From NCBI GenBank assembly GCA_040512755.1, contig JBEVEP010000161.1, forward strand, positions 1-21,481: 21,481 nucleotides of DNA, in the 5' to 3' direction. The position numbers and the translations under genes were made by a program. The notes beneath the pieces are model-generated. The model was given only the letters and a program-made list of their open reading frames with translations, was not told the DNA's origin and made no database searches. Origin of the DNA: JBEVEP01 sp040512755 (GTDB lineage: Bacteria > Pseudomonadota > Alphaproteobacteria > Rhizobiales > Rhizobiaceae). Positions 6,554-13,161 of this stretch are shown piece by piece; position 1 is the first letter of the stretch, and every line of letters starts with the position of its first letter.

Positions 6554-8131
6554 ATGGGCGAGAACCTTTCAGTCGAACAGGAAGCCGGTAGCGGCCGGCG
6601 CGCTCGCGGCGATCGAGGCGGCGGCGCCGCTGCCCGCCGCGCTGCCCGTTCCGGTGGCGGCCCTGGAGTGCAGCAGACCTACATAAACCGCAGCATCAAG
6701 GTCTACGAAGTGCTCGACGAGGAAGGTCTGACGCTCATCGAGAAGAATGCGGATACCGTGCTTGAAGAGACCGGCATCGAGTTTCGGGACGATGCCGAAG
6801 CGCTCGAACTCTGGAAGGCAGCCGGCGCCGACGTGAAGGGCGAGCGGGTGCGTTTCCCGCGTGGACTTTGCCGTTCGCTGCTGAAGACGGCCCCCTCCGT
6901 ATTCACCCAGCACGCCAGAAATCCGGAGCGCTCCGTTCAGATCGGTGGCAACGCCACGGTTTTCGCGCCGGTCTACGGTCCGCCCTTCGTGCGCGATCTC
7001 GATGGAAACCGCCGCTACGCCACGATCGAGGATTTCAGGAACTTCGTGAAGCTGGCCTACATGGCCCCATCGATCCACCATTCGGGCGGAACGGTTTGCG
7101 AGCCGGTGGACGTTCCGGTCAACAAGCGCCATCTCGACATGGTGTTTTCGCACATGCGGTATTCCGACAAACCCTTTATGGGATCGGTGACTGCGCCTGA
7201 GCGGGCGGAAGATACAGTATCGATGGCGAAAATTCTGTTCGGAGAGAAATTCGTCGACGAGAACACGGTTGTCATCAATCTGATCAATGCCAACTCGCCG
7301 ATGGTTTTCGACGAGACGATGCTCGGCGCGCTGAAGGTCTATGCGCGCAACAATCAGGCCTGCATCGTCACTCCGTTCATCCTTGCGGGCGCGATGAGCC
7401 CGGTGACGGTCGCCGGAACGTTGACCCAGGTCCTGGCGGAAGTTCTGGCCGGCGCGTCGTTCACGCAGCTTATCCGGCCCGGCGCGCCGGTGCTTTTCGG
7501 CACGTTCGCCTCGTCAATTTCCATGCAGTCGGGCGCACCGACCTTCGGAACACCGGAGCCGTCGCTTGTTTCCTATGGCGCCGCCCAGCTTGCCCGCCGC
7601 CTCGGCCTGCCGTTTCGTACTGGCGGTTCGCTGTGCGCCTCGAAGGTCCCGGATGCGCAAGCGGCCTATGAAAGCGCCAATACGCTCAACTCCACCATCC
7701 TTGCCGGCGCCAACTTCGTGCTTCATTCCGCCGGCTGGCTCGAGGGCGGACTCGCTTCCTGCTACGAGAAGTTCATGATGGATATCGATCAGCTCGGCAT
7801 GCAGCAGAAATTCGCGGCAGGCGTCGATCTATCGGAGAACGGTCAGGCGATGGACGCCATCCGCCAGGTCGGGCCTGGCAGTCATTTCCTTGGGTGCGAC
7901 CATACGCAGGCCAACTTCCAGACGGCCTTCTATCGGTCCTCGATCGCCGACAACAACTCCTACGAACAATGGCTGGCCGAAGGAGAGAAGACCGCGCCGC
8001 GGCGCGCCAACGAACTCGCCCGGCGCTGGCTGGAGACCTATGAGCCGCCGCAACTCGATCCGGGCATCGAGGAAGGGCTGAAGGACTTCATCGCGAAGAA
8101 GAAGGAATCGATGCCCGACGCCTTCACTTGA
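6554..8131 (+). CDS. mttB: MttB-family (non-pyrrolysine) quaternary-amine:corrinoid methyltransferase
   Basis: 525 aa from the ATG at 6554, preceded by AAGGA seven bases away; the open frame extends upstream but that part is non-coding. The barrel runs from about residue 48 to the end, with landmarks INANSP, VTPFILAGAMSPVTVAGT, SGAPTFGTPEP, DAQAAYES and FVLHSAGWLEGGL. No in-frame amber codon is present, so this is a pyrrolysine-free member. Characterised members of that group demethylate glycine betaine, proline betaine or carnitine, not trimethylamine; the substrate here is not fixed by the sequence. Residues 13-37 form a disordered Arg/Gly/Ala-rich leader. It is divergent from its presumed partner, the corrinoid protein. 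Confidence 0.93.
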   Translation: MGENLSVEQEAGSGRRARGDRGGGAAARRAARSGGGPGVQQTYINRSIKVYEVLDEEGLTLIEKNADTVLEETGIEFRDDAEALELWKAAGADVKGERVRFPRGLCRSLLKTAPSVFTQHARNPERSVQIGGNATVFAPVYGPPFVRDLDGNRRYATIEDFRNFVKLAYMAPSIHHSGGTVCEPVDVPVNKRHLDMVFSHMRYSDKPFMGSVTAPERAEDTVSMAKILFGEKFVDENTVVINLINANSPMVFDETMLGALKVYARNNQACIVTPFILAGAMSPVTVAGTLTQVLAEVLAGASFTQLIRPGAPVLFGTFASSISMQSGAPTFGTPEPSLVSYGAAQLARRLGLPFRTGGSLCASKVPDAQAAYESANTLNSTILAGANFVLHSAGWLEGGLASCYEKFMMDIDQLGMQQKFAAGVDLSENGQAMDAIRQVGPGSHFLGCDHTQANFQTAFYRSSIADNNSYEQWLAEGEKTAPRRANELARRWLETYEPPQLDPGIEEGLKDFIAKKKESMPDAFT

Positions 8132-8281
8132 AAGGAGCCCGATGCAGGCCGGGCTAAAGTGGCCGACATCATTCACAAGGAAGTCTGGCGGAGCGCATTC
8201 TCCGATCCGGATCGGGGAGGGTGATGTCGTACCGCTGCCAAATGCGTGGCGTGGCGGCAACGGGAGCGAGCGAGGAAGCGA

Positions 8282-8959
8282 ATGAGCGGCGTTCTGGCAA
8301 AAATTGCTGACGCTCTTGCCGCTCATGGGCTGATCCTGCGTGGCGGTTTTGTATTTGACAAATACGAAGCCCGCCCGCCCGGTCCTTCGAGGGCGCCAGC
8401 AAAGTCTATTGTTCTGGTCGGGCAGGGCGGAGGAGCGCCATGGCCGCACTTCGTCCGCTGGCGAGAGGCTCAACCTGCCAATCTGGAAAACCCTCTCGAC
8501 ACCTGGTCTCGGGATGTGATGGACGGGATCGCGCGACAAACGGGCGCCCGGGTCATTTCACCGTCCGACAGGCCGTATCTCCCATTCCAGCAATGGGCGA
8601 TGAGGGCCGAAGGCCTGAAGGCATCGCCGCTAGGCATCCTGATGCATCCGGAATTTGGGCTGTGGCATGCCTATCGCGGCGCGCTGCTTTTCGATGACGA
8701 GATTCCCGTATCGCCGGTTGAGAATCCAATTCACATCTGCGACCTATGCATCGGAAAACCTTGCGTGAAAGCCTGTCCCGCCGAGGCTTTCACCGAGGCT
8801 GGCTTTGCCCATGCGCGCTGCCTTGACCATGTGCGCGGAGCGGATGGCGCGCGCTGCCGGGGGACCGGCTGCATTGCCCGCAATGCCTGTCCCTATGGGG
8901 CGGCCTACCGCTATCCTGCCGAGGCGCAGGCGTTCCACATGGCCTCCTTCGCGGCCTGA
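8282..8959 (+). CDS. Double [4Fe-4S] ferredoxin-like protein downstream of mttB
   Basis: 225 aa from the ATG at 8282, which has GAGGAAG upstream. Residues 1-145 form a domain I do not assign, with a loose likeness to the QueG-type N-terminus (SPSDRPYLPFQQWAMRAEG, then ILMHPEFGLWHAYRGAL). The C-terminus holds two cluster motifs: Cys153, 156, 161, 165 followed by Pro, and Cys180, 192, 197, 203 followed by Pro. This is a two-[4Fe-4S] ferredoxin arrangement. It lies 150 bp after mttB on the same strand. A role supplying electrons for corrinoid re-reduction or for MetF/MetV is an attractive inference from the position; a queuosine-related or unrelated redox role remains possible. Confidence 0.75.
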   Translation: MSGVLAKIADALAAHGLILRGGFVFDKYEARPPGPSRAPAKSIVLVGQGGGAPWPHFVRWREAQPANLENPLDTWSRDVMDGIARQTGARVISPSDRPYLPFQQWAMRAEGLKASPLGILMHPEFGLWHAYRGALLFDDEIPVSPVENPIHICDLCIGKPCVKACPAEAFTEAGFAHARCLDHVRGADGARCRGTGCIARNACPYGAAYRYPAEAQAFHMASFAA

Positions 8960-8980
8960 CTGGCGGAAATCCGCACGCGC

Positions 8981-9070
8981 TCAGAGCAGGAAAAGTGGGA
9001 ACCGATTCTCCGTCCGGAATTGCTTCAAAACAAGAGCGGTTCAATAATTCAATTAAACACTGAACCGCTC
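8981..9070. repeat. Rhizobial intergenic repeat fragment with GAGCGGTTCA inverted repeat
   Basis: The stretch with AGAGCAGGAAAAGTGGGAA and CCGTCCGGAATTGCTTCAAA resembles an abundant intergenic repeat I recall from Mesorhizobium and Sinorhizobium. It ends in a perfect 10-bp inverted repeat, GAGCGGTTCA (9034-9043) and TGAACCGCTC (9061-9070), with a 17-base loop. The right arm overlaps the stop codon of the convergent gene at 9069, so the hairpin may act as a shared terminator; no T-tract follows. Confidence 0.6.
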
Positions 9071-9446
9071 AATCCGCTTTGGCGACGTGCCACACGCCGC
9101 CTTTGCCGTCGCCCGTAACGTCTCCCGCTTTCTTGTCATCGACATAGGTATAAAGCGGCTTGCCTTCGTAGGCCCACATTTTGGATCCGTCGCTGCGGTC
9201 GACGATGGTCCATTCACCCTCGGCCTTGGCGTCCGCGCCTGCCATCAAGGGTGGCCACTTTGCCGCGCAGTCGCCGTCACAGTTCGACTTGCCACCGGCG
9301 TCTTTGTCGAATGTGTACAGAGTCATGCCCTTGGCGTCGGTGTAGATCTTGCCTGCTGAACTATCCATGACCTTCGCCGGTTCATCGGCAAGTGCGGCGG
9401 TCGTGCCGATAAGCAAGGCTGCAAGTCCGAATGCGATCGTTTTCAT
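9069..9446 (-). CDS. Secreted COG4315-type protein (Lipoprotein_15 repeats)
   Basis: 125 aa from the ATG at 9446, preceded by GGGAGAG; a longer frame to 9482 has no ribosome site. Residues 1-20 are a signal peptide ending ALA, with cleavage likely before Asp21; no lipobox Cys is seen, so it should be periplasmic. Two family repeats are visible: GMTLYTFDKDAGGKSNCDGDC with KWPPL, and GKPLYTYVDDKKAGDVTGDG ending in WHV. Two Cys in the first repeat could form a disulfide. The function of COG4315 proteins is not known. No link to the methyl-transfer genes is apparent; an 8-bp inverted repeat, TAGAGCGC (9463-9470) and GCGCTCTA (9513-9520), lies upstream. Confidence 0.85.
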   Translation of the reverse strand: MKTIAFGLAALLIGTTAALADEPAKVMDSSAGKIYTDAKGMTLYTFDKDAGGKSNCDGDCAAKWPPLMAGADAKAEGEWTIVDRSDGSKMWAYEGKPLYTYVDDKKAGDVTGDGKGGVWHVAKAD

Positions 9447-9679
9447 GATACTCTCCCGCTGGTAGAGCGCTGGCGTGCGCAATCGAGCCTGCAGTCACAA
9501 CGCCCTGGACAGGCGCTCTATTCCGGGAAGTCTGACAAATAAACGGACTTTGCTTCAGCCCACCGCGGAAGCCCGAAGTATCGGTTCGGAAAGCGTGGCC
9601 TTACATTCCAGAAATTGGCACCACGTGCCGCACGATTGCGACTGAGGTGCGTTGAAAGAAAGTCCGCGAGGTCGAGGCC

Positions 9680-10606
9680 TTATTTGATGAAGCTTTTGTA
9701 GATCCAACCGCGGCGATCGTTGAAGACGATCTCGCACCACGATTTGCATCCGACAAGGCTGACGACCGCGTTCGTCGGCACGACACCGAGGACCTTCGCC
9801 TCGTCGGCGGGGCCAGCCCGCAAGTTGACCGCCGTTCGGATGCGCGCCTGCCGTAAGGTCTTTGCCTTCGGTGGCTCGCTGGCCTCGGGGGAATCGCCCG
9901 CCAGCGGAGCCGGCCGTTCCGCAGCCATCCTTGGGATCGCTGCAGTTATGAGTTGCTCGCCGGGCGATTGGGTTCTCTCCATCGCAGCCTGAATGATCTT
10001 CGCCTTCGATGAATCGGCAAAAGCGTTGGCCTCGACGCCCTCGTCCGGCAGGTCCGACTTGACTGCTACCTCCGGCGCATTTTGCGCCATCATGCGCGCC
10101 CATCGCGGGTCATCGTGATTGAGCGCCAGGACTTCCGTGGGCTCGCCCGCTACGGCGACGGTTTGCAATTCGGGCGGTGGGGCAAGCGGCTCCGACGGCG
10201 CAGAGCTGGTTTGGGACGGTAGATCAGGCGGAGTTTCGCTTGTCGGCTCTTGTTGACTGGCGAGAGCTTCTTTGAGCAGCTTGGCGATTTCCTTCTCACC
10301 CCCGTTCGATAGCTTTAAGTCCGCTATTCGCGGCGGCTCCGGTGTGGCAACTGGCGGCGCCGATATCGATTTCGTCTCAGCTTCGGCCTTCAGTCCGCTG
10401 GATTCTTCTATCGTGAGCGCTGCCACGACGCCGACCCCCAACAGCGCCACCATGCCGAAGCTGGCGATGATCGCGCGCGGCCTTGCCGCTAGTTCGACTG
10501 TATTGGGCTCGGTGAGTTGAAGAGGCTTACTCTCTGGTGCACGCCACTGGGGCCGTGCCTTCCTTCTAGCCGGCCGCGCCGGCTTTAGCCTGAAGGGGCT
10601 CTGCAC
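9680..10606 (-). CDS. Membrane-anchored protein with C-terminal bacterial SH3 domain
   Basis: 308 aa from a GTG at 10606, chosen because AGGGAGG lies eight bases upstream; a TTG at 10630 has no such site. A basic N-terminus (1-45) is followed by one membrane helix at about 46-66, then a Pro/Ala/Glu-rich periplasmic stretch to about 245, and a bacterial SH3 domain (about 248-308) with RTAVNLRAGPADEAKVLGVV, WCEI and GWIYKSFI. Such proteins in rhizobia are usually type II membrane proteins of the cell envelope, perhaps binding peptidoglycan. No specific role can be assigned. The 9447-9679 gap downstream holds only the promoter region of the next gene. Confidence 0.85.
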   Translation of the reverse strand: MQSPFRLKPARPARRKARPQWRAPESKPLQLTEPNTVELAARPRAIIASFGMVALLGVGVVAALTIEESSGLKAEAETKSISAPPVATPEPPRIADLKLSNGGEKEIAKLLKEALASQQEPTSETPPDLPSQTSSAPSEPLAPPPELQTVAVAGEPTEVLALNHDDPRWARMMAQNAPEVAVKSDLPDEGVEANAFADSSKAKIIQAAMERTQSPGEQLITAAIPRMAAERPAPLAGDSPEASEPPKAKTLRQARIRTAVNLRAGPADEAKVLGVVPTNAVVSLVGCKSWCEIVFNDRRGWIYKSFIK

Positions 10607-10802
10607 GGACAAACCCTCCCTGTTTACCAACGCATCGGTCTATCCGAGCACATGCCCCAATGGCCCGGTGACCGTTAAAGTCATTCGCTGGAAAACAATC
10701 GGGATGCCCAACCCCTGTTTCCGTCAACCCAAAAGCTTGAACGTCGATTATGGCATTGAAATGGCTAATACTCTACTTCAAGTATATGGCGCGGCAAACG
10801 TA

Positions 10803-10820
10803 TACAATCCATGGATTGTA
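10803..10820. promoter_or_regulatory. Perfect 18-bp palindrome TACAATCCATGGATTGTA
   Basis: Fully self-complementary, immediately followed by a second palindrome AATATGCATATT (10821-10832). The ATTGTA/TACAAT half-sites resemble operators of GntR-family (FCD) regulators; this is a resemblance only. It lies about 200 bp upstream of the SH3-protein start on the minus strand, and no regulator gene is next to it. Confidence 0.5.
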
Positions 10821-10855
10821 AATATGCATATTTGACGCGTCCGCGGCACCTCAGG

Positions 10856-10917
10856 GCCGTCATAATCGCGGAGTCTTGCCGGCGATTATGGCGGCGTTGC
10901 CGCCAGGCCGCCATAAT
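10856..10917. repeat. Three mutually pairing arms (competing hairpins)
   Basis: Arm 1 GCCGTCATAATCGC (10856-10869) pairs with arm 2 GCGATTATGGCGGC (10882-10895) over 14 positions with one G-T wobble. Arm 2 can instead pair with arm 3, since ATTATGGCGG (10885-10894) matches CCGCCATAAT (10908-10917). A short inner hairpin TGGCGGC/GCCGCCA (10889-10895, 10899-10905) is also possible. Either an alternative-fold RNA or a palindromic repeat element. Confidence 0.5.
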
Positions 10918-10932
10918 GTGGAGCGGCAACAG

Positions 10933-10956
10933 AAAAGCGAGCCCCGGAGGGCTCGC
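10933..10956 (-). terminator. Rho-independent terminator of the homocysteine methyltransferase gene
   Basis: On the minus strand an 8-bp GC-rich stem GCGAGCCC/GGGCTCGC with a 4-base loop (10937-10956) is followed by TTTT. It begins 37 bases after the stop codon of the gene ending at 10994. Confidence 0.8.
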
Positions 10957-10993
10957 CGTCATCTTGGTTGTATCTGTTAGGCGGTCGACACCG

Positions 10994-12028
10994 TCAGGCT
11001 CTCGCGCGGCGGCGTTCGCGCCGCCCGCTTTCATTGTCCTGCCCGCTGGCGCTTGCCGTCTTGTTGCGCAGCGGTCCGATGCGCTCCACGATGATCTCCA
11101 GAGTCGGCCGTGATGTCTTGGTGTGAGCGTCCAGCGCCTTGCGCATTGCGGCAAGGTGAGCGAACGACGTCCCGCAACAGCCACCGACAATCTTCGCGCC
11201 GCCATCGACTGCGAGCCGCACATAGTCAGCCATCAGCTCCGGCGTGCCAGAATAGTGAATTTCGGAACCGTGAAATTCCGGAATGCCGCAATTGCCCTTC
11301 ACGATGACGGTCGCATTGCTGTTAGCCTCGGTCATGTCGAGCAGCGATGCCAGGATGTCGGAAGCGCCTACGCCGCAATTGGCGCCGACGCCCAGCGGCG
11401 CCTCAGCAAGGCCGTCGACAACGCCGTGGATGTCCTTCGGCTGAACTCCCATCATGGTGCGCCCGGCAGTGTCGAACGAGCCAGTATAAGTGTAGGGCAG
11501 GCCGACGCGGATTGCGGCTTCCGCAGCGGCGCGAATTTCGTCCGCAGCAGACATTGTCTCGATCCAGGCAACTTCAGCGCTGCCCGCCTTCAGGCCCTCT
11601 ATCTGCTCGGCGAACGCGTTGACGGCGTCCTCATAGGTCATCGCGCCTAGAGGAACAAGCAGTTCGCCCGTCGGGCCGACGGAACCTGCTACGATCACAC
11701 GACGGCCTGCCTTGTCGGCCACGGAGCGCGCGATTTCTGCCGCGCGCTTGTTCAACTCATGCACCCGGTTTTCGGCATGATGCAGTTTCAACCTGTGCCG
11801 GGTGCCGCCGAATGAATTGGTGAGGATGATGTCCGCGCCAGCGTCGATGAACCCCTGATGCAGGGCCACTATTTTTTCCGGGGCGGACTCGTTCCAAAGC
11901 TCCGGCGCTTCCCCGGCTTCCAGCCCCATGGCGAAAAGGTTGGTTCCGGTCGCACCGTCGGCAAGCAGCACACCTTTCACGGCTAGGAGCGCTTCGATCG
12001 GATTGGTCGTCATGGCCATGGCTTTCAT
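10994..12028 (-). CDS. bmt: Betaine--homocysteine-type S-methyltransferase
   Basis: 344 aa. Zinc-dependent homocysteine methyltransferase barrel: GATGTNL (25-31), LTNSFGG (69-75), GSVGPTGELL (115-124), then the zinc ligands Cys218 (in GANCGVG) and Cys284-Cys285 (in GGCCG). It makes methionine from homocysteine; the size and lack of MetH cobalamin domains fit the betaine-type enzyme of rhizobia, but another methyl donor such as the local corrinoid protein is possible. The C-terminus ends in an Arg-rich tail (SGRRERRRARA). Start candidates are ATGs at 12028, 12019 and 12013; none has a good ribosome site. An operator-like palindrome lies 17 bp upstream of the first, and a terminator follows the gene. 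Confidence 0.87.
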   Translation of the reverse strand: MKAMAMTTNPIEALLAVKGVLLADGATGTNLFAMGLEAGEAPELWNESAPEKIVALHQGFIDAGADIILTNSFGGTRHRLKLHHAENRVHELNKRAAEIARSVADKAGRRVIVAGSVGPTGELLVPLGAMTYEDAVNAFAEQIEGLKAGSAEVAWIETMSAADEIRAAAEAAIRVGLPYTYTGSFDTAGRTMMGVQPKDIHGVVDGLAEAPLGVGANCGVGASDILASLLDMTEANSNATVIVKGNCGIPEFHGSEIHYSGTPELMADYVRLAVDGGAKIVGGCCGTSFAHLAAMRKALDAHTKTSRPTLEIIVERIGPLRNKTASASGQDNESGRRERRRARA

Positions 12029-12045
12029 TTTTCGGAATGAATAAA

Positions 12046-12067
12046 GATATAAAGAAGTCTTTATATC
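12046..12067. promoter_or_regulatory. 22-bp operator-like palindrome upstream of the homocysteine methyltransferase
   Basis: Arms GATATAAAGA and TCTTTATATC separated by AG; identical, in the other orientation, to 1586-1607. It sits 17 bp before the ATG at 12028 and 20 bp after the stop of the XRE regulator gene, so it can isolate this gene's expression from the upstream one. A likely regulator is of the ArsR/SahR type responding to S-adenosylhomocysteine or methionine status; none is encoded in the window. Confidence 0.75.
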
Positions 12068-12087
12068 ACGTCAACGAATCGTTTGGT

Positions 12088-12939
12088 TCAGCGGGCAGGA
12101 AATTCTCTCCCGGCAAGCTCGCGCGCAAAGGCGGACGCCTCGTGCGCATTGATTTCCGCGGCCCGTATCAGATGGTCGAAATGCCGGGTCAAGGCGCGCA
12201 CGGGCTGCGTCGCATTCAACACGAGATACATATCTCCGACATAGACCGCGGCACGGATCGATCCGAAGATTGTGTAGGGCACCGAGTATCGGGTGCGGCC
12301 GTCATAGAGGAAGAGCCGGAACGTCGGATAGAGATCGTCGAGAAGCTGCGCCATATGGCTGAGCTGCTCACGCCGCGCATCTTCAGCGAACCCGGTCCAG
12401 ATTCCGAGCCCCCGCGCGAAGATCTCCATCGTGTGGCGCGGCATGCAGACTTCCATGTCCGTTTCGGGCCGCCGGTTGTAGTCGATACGATATTGCGTCT
12501 CGTCAGCCTGGGCTTCGCGGTTACGATTGGAAATCTCCGCTTCGTAGTCGATCAGCGCATCCGTTCGCAGCAGGTCGGGAAGACCAGCCGGAACATAGCG
12601 GATTTTTGTGCCACCAGCTTCCGAATGCCACTTGGCGAGGAGCGTGCGGTCGAAGCTGCCGGTCCCTTCCTCGATCTCGAAACTGGCGCGTATTTCGCCG
12701 GTAAGGCCCTCGTCCTGGCTCATGCCCAGAAGCCAGTCGAGCGACACCTTATGCTCGGCGGCAATGTTAAGCAGCGTCTCGGCGCGCGGCAGCCGGGTCG
12801 ATTCGCCGGCCAGCAGTTGTGACAGGGCCGAGCGGTCTATTCCCACGGAAGCGGCAAAGCTCGACTGATTGGCTCCCGAGCGCTGGATCAGGATTTTCAG
12901 TCGCTCCCGAAACAGACCGGAAAGGTCGCGCTTATCCAT
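12088..12939 (-). CDS. XRE-family HTH transcriptional regulator
   Basis: 283 aa from the ATG at 12939, preceded by AGGAGA. Residues 8-72 form a Cro/CI-type helix-turn-helix: RERLKILIQRSG, NQSSFAASVGIDRSALSQLLAG, then LPRAETLLNIAAEHKVSLDWLLG. The C-terminal ~200 residues, with a YVPAGLPDLLR segment and a conserved-looking CMPRHTMEIFARGLGIWTGF, form an effector or oligomerisation domain that I cannot match to a named ligand class. The gene lies between the homocysteine methyltransferase and the divergent desaturase-like gene, so those genes and itself are the natural targets. The 222-bp divergent region upstream carries candidate sites at 12998-13023 and 13101-13120. Confidence 0.85.
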   Translation of the reverse strand: MDKRDLSGLFRERLKILIQRSGANQSSFAASVGIDRSALSQLLAGESTRLPRAETLLNIAAEHKVSLDWLLGMSQDEGLTGEIRASFEIEEGTGSFDRTLLAKWHSEAGGTKIRYVPAGLPDLLRTDALIDYEAEISNRNREAQADETQYRIDYNRRPETDMEVCMPRHTMEIFARGLGIWTGFAEDARREQLSHMAQLLDDLYPTFRLFLYDGRTRYSVPYTIFGSIRAAVYVGDMYLVLNATQPVRALTRHFDHLIRAAEINAHEASAFARELAGREFPAR

Positions 12940-12997
12940 GTGTCGTCTCCTGGCCCCAACCGGAACCTTGAGCAATCCTGGTCCCAGGGATCAATTC

Positions 12998-13023
12998 TGT
13001 TTACAAAAAAACATTTTGTTTAC
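12998..13023. promoter_or_regulatory. AT-rich candidate operator of the XRE regulator
   Basis: Two direct copies of TGTTTAC (12998-13004 and 13017-13023), 19 bp apart, enclose the inverted repeat ACAAAA/TTTTGT (13003-13008, 13014-13019). It lies in the divergent promoter region, about 60 bp before the XRE start; two turns of helix separate the direct repeats. Autoregulation is inferred. Confidence 0.45.
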
Positions 13024-13100
13024 TATGCACATCTTCTGCCTCTTAACGTTTTCAATATCAACACTCAATGCGCATTGTCGCGTTGAATCTACGGCTTGCT

Positions 13101-13120
13101 CCTGACAGCATCATGTCAGG
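13101..13120. promoter_or_regulatory. Inverted repeat CCTGACA-N6-TGTCAGG
   Basis: Perfect 7-bp arms separated by six bases, 41 bp before the desaturase-like ATG at 13162. As DNA it is a plausible dimer site; as RNA it would be a short hairpin in the leader. No regulator is assigned. Confidence 0.4.
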
Positions 13121-13161
13121 AGTCCGGGGGGACGCCGCTGATTCGGCGACTGTTGAGAGAG

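Larger units (their letters stand above)
10607..10993. other. 387-bp intergenic region with stacked hairpins and a perfect palindrome
   Basis: No convincing gene is present. From right to left it holds a terminator of the homocysteine methyltransferase (10933-10956), a set of competing hairpins (10856-10917), an 18-bp palindrome (10803-10820), and the AT-rich upstream region of the SH3 gene. A small TACTT-C-AAGTA dyad occurs at 10774-10784. Confidence 0.6.

Noticed and set aside
6554..8131. Pyrrolysine (in-frame TAG) in the MttB genes
   Set aside because: Both MttB frames, here and at 18869-20446, are continuous with no internal amber codon, and no pylT-like tRNA or pyl genes are seen.
10765..11223. 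Minus-strand open frame over the 3' end of the homocysteine methyltransferase
   Set aside because: It overlaps the real gene in another frame, crosses its terminator and shows low-complexity Arg-rich translation.
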